From: Elgaria multicarinata webbii
Lineage: Eukaryota > Chordata > Lepidosauria > Squamata > Anguidae
Assembly: GCF_023053635.1 (NCBI RefSeq)
Contig: NC_086183.1
Location: forward strand, 627,501-691,500
Length of the DNA: 64,000 nucleotides
Reading direction: 5' to 3'
The stretch's first letter is position 1, and every line of letters starts with the position of its first letter. Below are positions 44,801 to 55,854 of this stretch, piece by piece. A program made the translations under genes and the position numbers. The notes beneath the pieces were generated by a model, which did no database searches, was not told the DNA's origin, and saw only the letters and a program-made list of their open reading frames with translations.

Positions 44801-47230
44801 CTAAGCATTTAACTGCATTTAATAGCTTGTGCTGAGCTTTTTAACTGCCCCCAGAATAGCTGTTTTTAACAGATTTTCTGTTTTTGTTTGTATTTTCTGC
44901 TTTTTATGGTTTTAAATTTTGTATATTTGTTTTTAGTGTTCACTATTTTTAACTTTTGTAAACCACCCAGAGAGCTTCGACTATGGGGCGGTATATAAAC
45001 GTAATAAATAATAATACAATTTTAAATTTTGTACATTGTTTTCAATTGTTTTGATCATATGTAAAACATGCAGAGAGCTTCAGTTGTGGGGTGGTATAGA
45101 AATGTAATAAATCATAACAATAATAATAATAATTGAGAAGAGCTCCGAAAGGATTTCTCCAAACAGAGAAATGAGCTTCAAAATGGTAAATGCAGTTAAA
45201 TATAAGCTAGTGTAAAGTGACGTACATTGGGGCAAAAAAAATCACAACTCTACAAATACACTGATGGGGTTTGACCACTGATGGTGACTGACCAAGAAAA
45301 GGATCTTGGGATTGTGACAGGTAATTCAATGAAACAATTGATCCAGTGTGTAGAAGCTGTGGGAAAGGCAACTTCCGCACTGTAGATCATTAGGAAACAA
45401 ATCAAAAATGAAACTGACAATATCATAATGCCCATATAAAAATCTATGGTATGATCAAACTTCAAATATTGTGTACAGTTCTGGTCACCACATTTCAAAA
45501 AGTGAAGAGCTGGGAAAAGGGCAACAAAAATTATCAAGGGACTGCAGCGAATCCCCTATGAAGAAAGGTTACAACCTGTGGTGCTTTTTAAATTAGAAAA
45601 AAGGTAAAGGAGGGGATATGCTGGAGGTGCAGAAAATAATGTATGTAGCAGAAGTGGATAGGCATGCGTTTCGCTACCTCCCTTGTAATGCTAGCGCCCA
45701 ATGAGACCATCTTAAGAAGCTAAATTTTGGGAGATTCAGGACAACTATTTCTTAGAGTGCACAGTAGAACTATGGAATTCACTACAAGGTGTAGTGATGG
45801 CCACCAACATGGATGGCTTTAAAGGAAATTAGAGAAATTCACAGAATATATAGCCCTGATGCCTATATATTACCTCTCATATCAGAAAACCCGTTGCTAG
45901 GGAACACAAGTGGAAGGGCACGATGGCAATCAAGTCCTGCTTGTGGACTTCCCACTGGGGCAACTGATTGGCCACCATGGGAACAGAATGCTGGACTGAT
46001 CCAGCAGGGAAGAACATCGATATAAAGATCCTCTCCTCACCCTTCTTATTCCTGCTCTTGCCTCAATAGGCCCACAATGGCCACTGGGGGTTTCCCCCTT
46101 CTGGAAATGTGTAACCAGATACCACCAGCTGTTTGTCTCCAAAGATGACAGGGGCTTTTCCTCACCCGGCTGGGTGTCCAGAAAGACATGGCCAACAGAC
46201 ACTGTTGAGAGAATTCAGCCTATTCCTATGCCTTTGCAACTCAGAAAGGCCAGGAGAAGGTGCCCTGGAAGTGGAGGCAGCTTCCCGACTTTGATGAAGT
46301 GCGCTTTTTAAATTAGAAAAAAAGTAAAGGGGGGGATATGCTGGAGGTACAGAAAATAATATGTGGAGCAGAAGTGAATAGACATGCATTTCGCTACCTC
46401 CCTTGTAAAGTGCTTGGTGGTTTTTAAAGTGCCACGTGGCTCTTGTTCATTTATTACACACAGGCTCACTGGGCTGGATGGTGACCTTGGACAGCTCTTT
46501 CATTCCTGCTCCTCAAGACACGGACCTTGTCTCCTGGGGCTGCTGGCAATAACTGCCCTTGATCGGTCCTGTGGGGCAGCAGGGAAGGGCAAAAGCGAGG
46601 GGGCAAATACTCACTCTGCGCGGAGCTTGTAATCCTTCTTCTTCTCGAGAATTCCCAGGTGCTTCCGAGAAGAAGGCTGAGAGGGAGAGAAGGGCAGAGG
46701 AGATGGGAATGAGCGTTCAGTCAGTAGAAAGGCCGGGGATACGTCCAAGGCCCTTCATAAAAACACGGAGTGTGTTTGTGGTTATTGCAGTTCTTAACAT
46801 GTTATATTTTTAAATTTAGGGCTATATACGGCGAACCTGTTATACCGGAATACCACCACCACCACCACCACCACCTCGCCCCCAAGGGCACACGTGACAG
46901 ACATCTTCTGAACGGTAAAAAAAAAAAAAAGGCTTCCTGAGGAAAAGGAGGAGCGGAGCGGAGGGGGGAGAGGCGGCGGCGGCAGCAGCCCCAGGTCGTG
47001 GGCCGAAGCGGCCGCGCCAGGGACCGGCAGCTGTTGGTGTTCCTCTCCCGCCGGCTGAGGCTGAGCCGGGGGCGACTCCAGGGACCCGCGGGGCCACGAG
47101 CTGCCCAGCCGCGGGCCACGTCTTCCCCGGAAAGCGCCGGGCGCACCCGCCCTACCGGCCGCCTCACCTGGGCGCGCTCGCGGTGCTGGCGCTGCCCGGA
47201 CTTGGCCGCCTTCTTGAACGCTGCTGCCAT
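38861..47230 (-). CDS. UTP11: UTP11, small-subunit processome component, eight coding exons
   Basis: Exons on the reverse strand: 47230-47168, 46676-46615, 44162-44060, 42738-42625, 41285-41192, 40855-40725, 39386-39276, 38944-38861 (stop included). Every junction is AG/GT and phases agree; the splice gives 253 residues, the human length. It starts MAAAFKKAAKSGQRQHRERAQ-type text (split here: MAAAFKKAAK, SGQRQHRERAQ) and ends IYKFQFKRKR. Conserved blocks: LGILEKKKDYKLRADD, EKNPDEFYFRMTRVQLQ, QKLMKTQDLKYIEMKR, KHTFFFDTKKEVERFD, RQRIERERKMFVVAQK. The protein is highly basic and charged throughout, with no membrane segment. Known role: U3 snoRNP-associated nucleolar factor needed for 18S rRNA maturation. 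Transcribed toward POU3F1. Introns hold several LINEs. No defect is seen. Confidence 0.98.
40880..41010 (-). mobile_element. LINE 3'UTR fragment in UTP11 intron 5
   Basis: AATAATTTATACCCCCAG, then CATCTCTGCCCTCAGGC and TTACCATCAAAAAAAGCAC: same tail type as 27170-27330. Confidence 0.55.
42940..43117. repeat. Possible decayed DNA element in UTP11 intron 3
   Basis: Several TTTAACCCAT / TGGGTTGTTTAACCC-type blocks recur in both orientations within about 180 bp, suggesting a palindromic DNA element. Ends not defined. Confidence 0.35.
43118..43330 (-). mobile_element. L2 subfamily 3' end in UTP11 intron 3
   Basis: ATAATAATAATATATTTATT, then GCCTCTCCCTCGGGATCGAG and GCGGGGTACAACAC: the same terminus as the long copy whose tail is at 48826. 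Confidence 0.75.
44375..45135 (+). mobile_element. L2 LINE 3' end in UTP11 intron 2
   Basis: Reads the L2 C-terminus (LQLVQNAAARLITGTRKFE, KVLVLTYKALHGLGPQYL, AVAPQLWNYLPNEACLAPT) with at least one frame change, then a 3'UTR ending GGGCGGTATATAAACG at about 45000. A second, more diverged copy of the tail (45013-45135) follows directly. Confidence 0.88.
45147..45850 (+). mobile_element. Old CR1/L3-like LINE fragment in UTP11 intron 2
   Basis: Broken forward readings resemble the tail of a CR1-superfamily reverse transcriptase: a KRILGL segment, a vertebrate L3-like block around 45470-45545 (CVQFWSPHFKK-like), and a FKGN-type end near 45815. Heavy decay. Part of it (45581-45688) is duplicated at 46301-46408. 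Confidence 0.55.
45581..45688 (+). repeat. 108-bp duplicated segment, copy 1
   Basis: Nearly identical to 46301-46408, exactly 720 bp away, same orientation. Shared text includes TTTTTAAATTAGAAAA, GGGATATGCTGGAGGT and TTTCGCTACCTCCCTTGTAA. Confidence 0.9.
46301..46408 (+). repeat. 108-bp duplicated segment, copy 2
   Basis: Partner of 45581-45688, about 90 percent identical by eye. The flanks are not duplicated, so this is a local segmental copy and not a second LINE insertion. Confidence 0.9.
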
Positions 47231-47430
47231 GATGCTCGGACCCGGCGCACGAGCACTTCCGGCACGTGGCGAGCGCTTCCGGCCGCGCGCGCCACGCCCA
47301 CCCCCACCCCACCCCCGGCGCAGAGGCGTCGCGGGACCATAGAGCTAGGCCGGCCGGCAGAAAGTGGGCGGGGCGTGGCGGCCCTGCGCAGACTCTGTTT
47401 GGCCGTCTGGTTTGAAGGCTCCGCCCTTCT
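46890..47430 (-). promoter_or_regulatory. UTP11: UTP11 CpG-island promoter
   Basis: CpG-rich block over exon 1 and upstream. Close to the start codon are two ETS-type sites read as ACTTCCGG (47255-47262) and GCTTCCGG (47275-47282) on the + strand, with a canonical E-box CACGTG (47263-47268) between them. No TATA box. Suits a growth-regulated housekeeping gene. Factor binding is inferred. Confidence 0.75.
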
Positions 47431-48334
47431 CGAAGCCTCTGTCGCAGGGTTGGCTTTCAGAAGAGGATGTACAGCCAAAGCCCTGTGAGGGGCCTGTTTA
47501 GCCCCAGAAGAGAAGCCTGAGGCCGGGGAGGCCGTCACATAGAGGATGAGGGCCCAGGATCAGCCTCAAGGAGCTCTTCTGAAGCCTCTGCGTCCAATTT
47601 GGCAAAAAGGTGGCCCACCTGTATTAAAGCCCACCTGTCTTTTACAGTGTCACCATTGCTACCATGACAAGGAGAAAAGAAGGACTAGGAACATACAACA
47701 ACCCACATTGAAATCTGGCATCCAGGAAGAAGCAAGATGTCATCTGTCCAAGAAGGGGCCCTGCCTGGAAGAGTGGGCCTCTTCGCACACAGTGCAATGT
47801 CCCACTGAGCTCCGTCCTGGCAACTTTAATCTGACTCAAAATACATTTTTGTATTACATGAAGATCAGATTGCAAATCTCTCTCTCATCTGGAGCTTCTT
47901 TGAAGCAAGGAAAGCTCCTTCCATTTCCCTAAGTGCAAAACCCTCTGAGTTGCTTGTGGTGCAATCCTCCCCTTGTTTTATATCCTCTGGACAAGGATAA
48001 GACTGCTAATAAGTTCCATTGTGCTGGGGAACCCTACACCTCAGCAGCATAATGAATTTTCACTGGCATTGCACCATGGCTGGGCTGGCAAAATATGTTG
48101 GCATCGCCATGACACTGGTAGTGCTGCCACCTCCTCCATTGTGCCAGGAACATATTGATGCAGCCTATTCCTCTCACAGCTTCCTATTTATTCTGCATCA
48201 AAGGCAACGAGGCAGTCATGGCAGCCAGGCCCAGCATCACATGGCTGTGTACAAAGACTGGGTCAGAAGGCAACGAAAAGACGATCTGGAAAAACCATCA
48301 ATTATTTTTGTATTTATCTCTTTTCTTCTTTTTA
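47431..48334. other. No gene recognised
   Basis: The side where FHL3 would be expected by mammalian gene order. No LIM-domain exon is seen here. Confidence 0.4.
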
Positions 48335-48769
48335 AAATATTTATATACCACTTCCAATTTTTTTAAAATAAATAAATCCTGGTTTACAACAAATTATGAG
48401 CAATACATAATTATTAAAGTGCAGACAAGTTAATGATTGGGTAAAGCAAGTTTTTAATCATCAAAAGATGGTGTGTTGAAGAGGTGAGGCCTTTGCAGAG
48501 GGTGGGGCCACCACAGAGAAGACCCATTGCTGATGTTGATGCCCAATGAGACTCTGCAAGATACAGTATGGACAACAAAGCCTCCCCTAAAGACAGTAGT
48601 GGTCCAGTGGGTCTATATAGGGGGAGAGAATGTTTCAGGTAACCCAGGCCTATGTAAGTGAAGGGCTTTATTGTCAATAATAATACCATGAAACTGGCTT
48701 GGTAACAAACTGGTGTCCAGTGCAGTTCTTTCAGCACAGGTGTTATGTGTGCATGGTAAGACATGCCAC

Positions 48770-48770
<1 letters not shown>
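48335..48770 (-). mobile_element. Degraded L2 3' end
   Basis: Tail-like AATATTTATATACCACTTCC on the + strand; the reverse strand then reads a decayed LHWTPVCYQASFMVLLLTIK, matching LHWLPVxFRxxFKVLxLTYK of better copies. Confidence 0.7.

Positions 48771-48824
<54 letters not shown>
48771..48824. repeat. (AAT)n microsatellite
   Basis: About 18 AAT units at the 3' end of the L2 copy to its right; probably grown from that element's tail. Confidence 0.95.
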
Positions 48825-48825
<1 letters not shown>

Positions 48826-48826
<1 letters not shown>

Positions 48827-51800
48827 TTTATTTCTTACCCGCCTCTCCTTTTAGATGGAGGCGGGGAACAACATTAGAACAGGAATCAATACATCTTAAA
48901 AATTCATGATTTAACATTGATCTGGATAGGCCTGCCGGAAAAGGCTAATCTTTAAAGCTGCCTTAAAATCACATATAGAGTTAATTTTACGAATCTCCTC
49001 CGGCAGGCCGTTCCACAATCTGGGGGCGACAGAAGAAAAGGTCCTCTGGGAAACTGATGTCAGCCTAGTTTTAGCTGACTGAAGTAAGTTCACCCCAGAG
49101 GACCTGAGTGTGCGGGGCAGACTATATGGGAGAAGGCGATCCTGCAGGTAACCTGGACCCAATCCATGTAGGGCTTTAAAGGTAATGAACAACACTTTGT
49201 ACTTTGCCCGGAAACTAATTGGCAGCCAGTGGAGTGATTTTAATGTTGGTGTAATGTGGTCACCCCTAGGTGTACCGGTGACCAACCTGGCTGCCATATT
49301 TTGAACTAGTTAAAGTTTCCGAACTAGGTACAATGGTAGCCCTATGTAGAGCACATTGCAGAAGTCAAGCCTTGTGGTTACCAGCGCGTGCACTACTGTC
49401 TTTAGGTCTTCTGACTCTAAGAATGGGCGCAGCTGGCGTATCAGCCAAAGCTGATAGTAGGCACTCCTGGCCGTCACATCTATCTGGGCTGTCATTTGGA
49501 GTGACGGATCCAGGAGCACCCCCAAACTGCAAACACAGTCTTTCAGGGGGAGTGTAGCCCCATCCAGAACTGGCTGACACACCTCCAAACCTAGGGCAGA
49601 GCCCTTGACAGCAAGCACCTCTGTTTTGTCCGGATTCAGCTTCAGTTTGTTTTTCCTCATCCAGCCTATTACTGCCTCCAAGCATTCATTCAGAGGAGAC
49701 ACACTATCCTTAGCTGATGAGGCATAGAGAAATATATTTGGGTGTCATCAGCATACTGATAGCACCCCGCCCCATGCCTCCGGATGATCTCTCCCAGCGG
49801 TTTCATGTAGATGTTAAACAGCATTGGGGATAGGATGGCACCTTGTGGTACGCCATACAACAGCTCCTTTTTTGAGGAGTGTAAAGGAAGAACGCCCAGC
49901 AAACTGCTGGCTTCAGACTGGATTTAGCACGGACCCTTGGTTTGGACACTCAAAGCTCACACAGAATGAGGTTTAAGACCATTTATTCAGGATAAGGGTA
50001 GGAAATACATGGGATTCAGCAGAATAAAACTTAGTTACATGCATAAAGTACCAGAACCCAGAGTAAGCAAGCTAAAAACTAAAACTACAGATCATACGTC
50101 ACCCAGACCAGACTCAGCCGACTCTTCCCTGTTCTTTTCACAGGGTTTCTTTATACTATCCTTTTCACTCCCTTCCCCCCTCCCTTCAGCTTTGATGCAA
50201 GGAGTTACTTCACACTTCAGCCCGGGATGGCTAATCACTCAAGGCCACAAGACAGTTACAATCGGATGGCTCCGTCTTCTCCCCCTCACGCAGCTGGTCT
50301 GGATCTTATCTCCCCTCCTATAGAACCATAAAAACCATAAAATTCATGCATTAAAAAACATGCCAGTCCCAAGTTCCACTTAACCCTTACAAGGAGCAAC
50401 TATCCCCAAGCATCACCATCCGGAATCTACCTGAGAGGTAGGACCGGAACCACTGGAGCACAGTGCCCCCGATTCCCAAACCCCTCAGGCGTTCCAGAAG
50501 GATACCATGGTCAATGGTATCGAAAGCTGCTGAAAGGTCCAAAAGTACCAGCAGGGACACACTCCTCCTGTCAATGCTCATGCGGAGATCATCCACTAAG
50601 GCGACCATAGCTGTCTCAACTCTGTATCCTGCCCTAAAGCCAGTTTGAAATGGGTCTAGAAAATCTGTATCATCCAAGACTGCTTGGAGTTGGAAGGCAA
50701 CTGCCCTCTCAATCACCTTGCCCAAAAATGGAAGATTTGATACTGGTCTGTAATTATTAAGGTCCAGGAGATCCAGGGAGGGCTTTTTGAGAAGCGGCCG
50801 TACCACTGCTTCTTTTAAACATGGTGGAAAACTCCCCTCCTTGAGAGATGCATTAATAATATGTTGTAGTTGTAGTCTAACTGCATCTCCTCCCTGGGCG
50901 ACCAGCCAAGAAGGACAGGGATCGAGAGGACAAGTTGTCCCCCTTACTCGTCCAAGCAGCTTGTCCACATCATCAGTACTCACCAACTGAAACTGATCAA
51001 GTGTAATCCTACTCACAGAGTTGCTGGACGCTTCAGCTTCAGCTTCTGTTATAACGACGGCATCTAAATTGGCTCTTGTCTGAGAGATTTTATCTGTGAA
51101 ATGATCATTAAATGCATCACAGCGAACTACCGAAGGCTCTAAAACTGGGTTCAGGGGAGTAGGTGCCTGAGTTAGACCCCTCACCACTCTAAACAGTTCT
51201 GCTGGACGTGAATTCGCAGATGCAATGCGGTCAGAGAAGAAAGCTTTCTTCGCTGCACGTATTGCCACCCCATAGGAACGAAGATGTTCTCTATGACGTG
51301 CCTTGTCGGATATGAGACGAGTTTTCCTCCATCGGCGCTCCAGTCGTCGACCTTCCCGCTTCAACTTCCTGAGATCTTCTGTGTACCAAGGTGCCCGATT
51401 GGAAGCAGGTCGGAGAGGGGGCAATCGTGTCGATAGCCCTAGTTAGGTCTTGATTCCATCTATTGACCAGGGCTTCAACAGGATCGTCGACAATACCAGC
51501 CATAGCACCCTCTAAGGCTTTCTGGAATCCAAGAGGATCCATCAGCCTTCGAGGGCGGACCATCTTAATAGGTCCGCTACCCCTGCAGGGGCGGATGGTA
51601 GCCATGATATTAACCCTGACCAGAAAATGGTCTGTCCATGACAACACAGAGGTATTTATCACCTCCGCCCACAGATCTGTCTGTTCGGAACTGAAAACAG
51701 CATCGAGGGTGTGACCTGCTGAATGTGTGGGTCCAGAGACCAATTGGGATAGGCCCATGTTTGTCATGGATGCCATGAACTCCCGAGCTGCACCTGACAA

Positions 51801-52330
51801 ACCATTCCCGAAAGGGATGTTGAAGTCGCCCAGGACCAAAAGCCTGGGCGACTCCAACACCAACTCCGACACCAGTTCCGTGAGCTCGGCCAGGGAGTCT
51901 GATAGGCAGCGGGGTGGCCAGTACACTAACAGAATCCCCAGTCCATCCCTGGTCTTTAGACTCAGGTACACACACTCGATGTGATTCAATTCCCGGACAG
52001 GAAGCCTGTTCAGGTTGAGATTATCCTTATAGACCACAGCTACTCCACCACCACCCCGCCCACTTTTCCTCACCTGCTCGATAACACAGTACCCAGCTGG
52101 GAGGGCCTGGGCCCATGTTGGGCCACTGTCATCTCCCAGCCAGGTCTCTGTGAAACATGCCAGGTCGGCCTCCTCATCTGTGAGGAGATCATAAATTATA
52201 TTTGTTTTGTTTTTAACCAATCTGGCATTGCAAAGGAGTAAGGAGAGGGTCCGTGGGTGGCTTGGTTCGTTCTCCAAGTTCCCCAGGGTGAAAGGCCGAA
52301 GGCTCAGCCTACTCACTTGCCTGCCTGCCT
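48826..52330 (-). mobile_element. Long L2-clade LINE, near full coding length, split by solo LTR
   Basis: The reverse strand shows in order: apurinic-type endonuclease (about 52316-51620; TETWLGDDS, LLVLGDFNIPFGN, SWTDHFLV), linker, reverse transcriptase (about 50830-49700; FDTIDHGILLERL, GVPQGAILSPMLFNIYMKPL, YADDTQIYF), C-terminal domain (49297-48911; LHWLPISFRAKYKVLF) and 3'UTR. The frame shifts near 51290-51424 and at several later points, so it is dead but long. A solo LTR at 49880-50391 interrupts the RT domain. Its 5' end is probably just past 52330. Confidence 0.9.
49880..50391 (-). mobile_element. Solo LTR, Ty3/Gypsy class, related to the element at 55333
   Basis: 512 bp; on the reverse strand begins TGTAAGGG and ends TTTACA. 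Flanked by perfect 5-bp duplications AGGAG (49875-49879 and 50392-50396). It shares the terminal hexamers, a GGGTGACGTATGAT block and the TTTAGTTTTTAG block with the LTRs of the larger element, but is clearly diverged. A fossil with no internal region left. Confidence 0.88.
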
Positions 52331-52738
52331 GCCCTCCAGTGGTGTGTGTGCGTTTGTGCGCGCTTTAAACCTGGTGGTGTTAATGGCATCTCCTCCCCCT
52401 TCCCTGGCTCTGCTAGCAAAGCACAGCTGCACCTGAACAGCTCAGCACTGCCCCCACCACCACTGCATAATTTTAAAAGTTATTTTTGATGGAGGTTTCA
52501 AGTAGTAGTAGCCAACGAGGGCACAGAAGCAATGTAAAAAACACTGTGCCTTCTGGGGCCATGGGGATCCTATCAGGACTAGCCAGGAAGGCAAGGAGGA
52601 AGGTGGCCACTGCAGCAGGCTCAGGGGCAAAGGGGCCCTTCAGAGCTGGTGAGCCCTCCACAGCTGCCCCCCAGGCCAACCCACGACACCGGACTCCACC
52701 CACTGGCTTCCTATCTCTGTCAAATAGCCTTGGGACAA
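52331..52738. other. Unassigned, possibly L2 5' leader
   Basis: GC-rich text between two LINEs. The part next to 52330 may be the 5' leader of the L2 copy; nothing else identified. Confidence 0.35.
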
Positions 52739-52739
52739 A

Positions 52740-54537
52740 ATAGATACATGAGTAGTAAAAGACAGAGGAAAGAAATGGTGGTTCAACTACTTAATGAGGA
52801 TGGCAAATTGATAACAGACGACAAAGAAAAGGCTGAAATGCTCAATTCCTACTTTGCCTCGGTCTTCTCCCAAAGGCGGGTCTATGACCCCCCTGGAAAA
52901 AGTGAAGCAGAAGTTGAGGGGGCAGGATTGCAGTTTGAGATTGATAAACAAATGGTCAAAGAACACCTAATTTCCTTGAATGAGTTCAAATCTCCAGGGC
53001 CCGATGAACTGCATCCAAGAGTAATGAAGGAGCTAGCGGAAGAACTCTCAGAACCTTTGTCTATTATCTTTGCAAAATCATGGAAGACAGGTGAGGTGCC
53101 GGACGACTGGAGGAGGGCTAACGTTGTCCCTATCTTCAAAAAGGGCAAAAAGGAGGAACCTGGGAACTACAGACCAGTCAGTCTGACATCCATCCCTGGG
53201 AAAATTCTGGAGCAGATTATAAAGAAGTCAATCTGTAAACACCTTGAAATCAATGCAGTGATTACTAGAAGCCAACATGGATTTGTCAGGAACAAATCCT
53301 GTCAGACTAATTTGATCTCATTTTTTGATAGGATAACCTCCCTTGTGGACTGTGGGAATGCTGTGGATGTCATATATCTTGACTTCAGCAAAGCTTTTGA
53401 CAAAGTACCACATGACATTCTGATTAACAAACTAGCTAAAAGTGGGCTAGATGGAACAACTATTAGGTGGATCCACAGTTGGCTACAGAATCGGACTCAA
53501 AGAGTACTTATCAATGGAACCTTCTCAAACCGGGGAGAGGCAACGAGTGGGGTGCCGCAGGGCTCAGTCCTGGGCCCAGTGCTCTTCAACATTTTTATTA
53601 ATGATTTGGACAAGGAGGTGCAGGGAACGCTGATCAAATTTGCAGATGACACCAAATTGGGTGGGATAGCTAATACCCTGGAAGACAGAAACAAACTTCA
53701 AAGTGATCTTGATAGGCTGGAGTGCTGGGCTGAAAACAACAGAATGAAATTTAATAGGGATAAATGCCAAGTTTTACATTTAGGGAATAGAAACCAAATG
53801 CACAGTTACAAGTTGGGGGACACTTGGCTCAGCAATACTACAAACGAGAAGGATCTTGGAATTATTGTAGATCACAAGCTGAATATGAGCCAACAGTGCG
53901 ATATGGCTGCAAGAAAGGCAAATGCTATTTTGGGCTGCATTAATAGAAGTATAGCTTCCAAATCACGTGAGGTACTGGTTCCTCTCTATTTGGCCCTGGT
54001 TAGGCCTCATCTTGAGTATTGCGTCCAGTTCTGGGCTCCACAATTCAAGAAGGACGCAGACAAGCTGGAGCGTGTTCAGAAGAGGGCAACCAGGATGATC
54101 AGAGGTCTAGAAACAAAGCCCTATGAAGAGGGACTGAAAGAACTGGGCATGTTTAGCCTGGAGAAGAGAAGATTGAGGGGGAACATGATAGCACTCTTCA
54201 AATATTTAAAAGGTTGTCACACAGAGGAGGGCCAGGATCTCTTCTCGATCCTCCCAGAGTGCAGGACACGGAATAACGGGCTCAAGTTAAAGGAAGCCAG
54301 ATTCTGGCTGGACATCAGGAAAAACTTCCTGACTGTTAGAGCAGTGCGACGGTGGAATCAGCTATCTAGGGAGGTTGTGGGCTCTCCCACACTAGAGGCA
54401 TTCAAGAGGCAGCTTGACAACCATCTGTCAGGGATGCTTTAGGGTGGATTCCTGCATTGAGCAGGGTGTTGGACTCGATGGCCTTGTAGGCCCCTTCCAA
54501 CTCTGCTATTCTATGATTCTATGATTCTATGATTCTA
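52740..54537 (+). mobile_element. CR1 LINE, 5'-truncated, reverse transcriptase frame fully open
   Basis: An uninterrupted frame to 54442 encodes about 570 CR1 residues: NEDGKLITDDKEKAEMLN, FKSPGPDELHPRVMKEL, YRPVSLTSIPGKILEQII, VIYLDFSKAFDKVPHDIL, TSGVPQGSVLGPVLFN, the catalytic FADDTKLGG (FADD at 53639-53650), [18 protein letters not shown] and LEAFKRQLDNHLSGML. The 3'UTR and an ATTCTATG tail (to 54537) follow. The endonuclease domain is absent, as expected from 5' truncation, so it cannot move on its own. The open frame implies a recent insertion. Confidence 0.95.
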
Positions 54538-54770
54538 GTACCTTGTGGCACCCCACAACAGAATTGCCAGGAAACTGAGGTGCAGCCAGCTATACTCTGA
54601 ACCTGACCCTGCAGATAGGAATGGAACCACAGTAAAACACTGCTTCCACCCACCCACTCACACACACGCATCCCCAATCCACAGTGCTGGCCCAGGATGC
54701 CATAGTTAATTTTGGAGAAATTTCCATTTCGGCTGCACAATCCTGCATGCAGATCAATCATGGGAATATA
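54538..54770 (-). mobile_element. L2 RT fragment
   Basis: The reverse strand reads INYGILGQHCGLGMR, LLWFHSYLQGQVQSIAG and CCGVPQGT, matching the FDTIDHGIL - WFRSYL - GVPQG order of L2 copies here. The CR1 tail abuts it. Confidence 0.7.
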
Positions 54771-55160
54771 ATATTTGTAGATGAGAAGACATTGCAAATG
54801 AAGGAGTTGTCACCCAGAAAGACCCTGTCGGGTGGCCTTTAATACTGAGCCAACACCATCCTTTTGAGAGGGAGAGTCTGGGTAGACTGCAGTCGGCGTG
54901 TGGGTAGACAAGAAGCGGAGGCAGCCACATGAAGAAGTAGGAGGTGAGCAGCGAATACGAATTATTTATTGCAGCAAAGCTAGATTCGCCACATGCAGGG
55001 CTGATCCAGCATCCAGGAAGATATGCTTAGGTTTCGGGTGGGAATGCCAGACATACCGGGGCAGCGGGGGCTGGGAGATCTACAATATTGATTGTCGTGA
55101 AGCCCTGTCCAGGATGGCAGATTCCTCTTTATCACCTTGTCAAATCTTGAAGCCTCAGCC

Positions 55161-55238
55161 TTATGCACACTTACTTGGAAGTAAGGCCCGTTGAACTCAG
55201 CAGGACTCCCAAGAAAGCATGCACAGGATCAGTCTGCA
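55161..55238. repeat. Hairpin repeat module, copy 4
   Basis: TTATGCACACTTACTTGGAA faces AGCATGCACAGGATCAG around a CCGTTGAACTCAGCAGG core. Confidence 0.55.
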
Positions 55239-55332
55239 TAGGAGTCTCTTGGGGCCTGAGTGTTATCAAGACAACAGAGTCAGCATTTGTGAGCTACATA
55301 ACCAGCTAAGTGGCCATCATCCGTTTGATGAG

Positions 55333-55854
55333 TGTAAGGAAGGGGTAAATTCATACATGGAATGGCTGTTCTTAAAATATGTTAAAGTGTTCTATTGTTA
55401 TGGTTTTAGGAGCGGAGTAGATAACCGGCCAGATGCATGGGGGTGTTCTGGTACTTCCTGGAACCGCTTGGGGCCAGGCCGGCCGACCTTGAGAGAAATT
55501 AACACCTCTGGAGAGGTGTGAAAGATCATCGCAGGGAGAGCCGAAGGGAGGGGGAAAGGAGTGGGAAAAGTATCTATAAAGGGTATACTTTGAAATGAGG
55601 CTTTTGTTCTGAGCTGGCTGACTCCATGGCTGGGTGACGTATGATATTGCAACTTAGTTTTTAGTTTGCTTGGGTCTGGGTTCAATCTATATCTGCATGT
55701 ATCTATAGTTTTAGTTGCTAATCCTGTTTGCTTGCCTCTTTCCTAAATAAATTGGGCTTAAACTTCCAAACTGTGAGCTGTGTGCGTTATTGTTCGGGGG
55801 ATCTGTGCAAAATCCAGTGGAAGGCCAGCTTGGCTGGGTCCAATCTCCTTTACA
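55333..55854 (+). repeat. 5' LTR of the Gmr1-like element
   Basis: 522 bp, TGTAAGG...TTTACA. A TATAAA (55575-55580) and an AATAAA (55746-55751) mark the likely promoter and polyadenylation regions. Confidence 0.92.
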
